This document shows, piece after piece, positions 63,379 through 64,000 of a DNA stretch of 64,000 nucleotides (positions are counted from its first letter, which is position 1; every line of letters begins with the position of its first letter). The stretch is from Epiperipatus broadwayi (lineage: Eukaryota > Onychophora > Udeonychophora > Euonychophora > Peripatidae): the NCBI GenBank assembly GCA_028023455.1, contig JAQFVV010012498.1, positions 494,001 to 558,000 on the forward strand. The letters run 5' to 3'. Under the pieces are notes generated by a model that did no database searches, was not told the DNA's origin, and was given only the letters and a program-made list of their open reading frames with translations. The translations under genes were made by a program, and so were the position numbers.

Positions 63379-64000
63379 TGTACCGTTTTTCTTATTACTA
63401 GGCCACTATACGCCTCAAATTTATATTTGAGCGTGAGTTGATCAAGCTGTCTCAAAAAGAAAAAAGAAAGTTGTATTTCTATTCTAAACACAGCTATTTT
63501 TCCTGACCAACTTCAGCCTATTAATTGTTAAGAATTGTGCTATTGACAAAATCAACTTTTAATTTTATTTCATATGGGCGCCAGGATTCCTAAGAATCCG
63601 TTGAAATATGTCGCCAGCACCACTCGCAAGTTGTAAAACAAAAAAAATAAAAAGATTTTTATTTTTTTTTTTTTTTTTAAGGGGCGGTAATTCTACCGTA
63701 ATGAGAATTAATGATTTTTACGATTATTAGTCCTGGGTGTATTGAAACATATTGGCAAAGGTAACTTACGTTTAAATCTTATTACACTAAAAATAAATTT
63801 AATAATAAAAAATAATAACTATTATTAATAACGAACAAATGAAAATTGAAGTTAGAAATATTTTTATTATTATAACAGATTAAAAATCTGTTTAAGTTAA
63901 AATGAGGGTTCCTAATCAAGTAAATCAGAGAGAACACATATTAATTCAAATATGACACAATCAATAAAATAAAATAATTAATTAAAAAGTTCTGGTATAA
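63379..64000 (-). mobile_element. 5' LTR of the same element, cut by the window end
   Basis: Second copy of the LTR (first copy 61239). Only its last 622 bases in element orientation are inside the window. The TACA end adjoins the primer binding site. Confidence 0.8.

Overview
This is an AT-rich (roughly three quarters A+T) stretch of animal nuclear DNA, most likely from an invertebrate. There are no operons, no ribosome binding sites and almost no host coding sequence. The only convincing host gene feature is one 22-codon exon at 160-225 on the minus strand. It carries the conserved start of the FRMD4A/FRMD4B FERM-domain scaffold family and is flanked by good splice signals. The acceptor lies directly before the ATG, so the rest of the window is probably 5' intron or upstream DNA of that gene. 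The species cannot be named from sequence alone. The mix of GIY-YIG Penelope-like elements (PLEs), RTE-like and L1/Tx1-like LINEs, ZBED5/FAM200-type and GTF2IRD2-type hAT elements, pogo/Tigger-like elements and tRNA-derived SINEs fits several invertebrate lineages.

Layout. 3.0-5.1 kb: two PLE fragments head to head, one split by a Tigger-like element. 6.25-10.7 kb: a minus-strand RTE-like LINE relic split by a 2.9-kb hAT element with terminal inverted repeats (TIRs) and an 8-bp target duplication (7 of 8 matching). 11.4-11.9 kb: a 496-bp hAT deletion derivative with a perfect 8-bp target duplication. 18.4 kb: a tRNA-type SINE. 20.0 kb: a long hairpin. 24.1-25.5 kb: an L1/Tx1-like relic, then an RTE-type endonuclease fragment. 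26.4-26.9 kb: a 411-bp direct-repeat unit holding a candidate type I hammerhead ribozyme. 27.2-28.5 kb: a fairly young 3' LINE fragment. 30.5-32.5 kb: a short tRNA-derived retroposon beside a 1871-bp DNA transposon with perfect 30-bp TIRs and internal satellite repeats. 33.1-37.5 kb: a second head-to-head PLE pair, again split by a Tigger-like copy. 40.1-40.6 and 44.5-46.1 kb: two RTE-like LINE fragments. 47.6-51.3 kb: an unclassified region with tandem repeats. 52.5-53.1 kb: a LINE zinc-binding tail. 55.3-56.1 kb: a large foldback. 58.0-61.2 kb: a third head-to-head PLE pair. 61.2-64.0 kb: an LTR element with about 1.9-kb LTRs and only about 232 bp between them, inserted in the last PLE.

The strongest unusual signal is the hammerhead-like core at 26693-26764 inside a 1.2-copy 411-bp repeat. 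This is the architecture expected of a metazoan retrozyme or a PLE pseudo-LTR. No coding sequence except the FRMD4-type exon looks functional. All transposon frames seen are broken.
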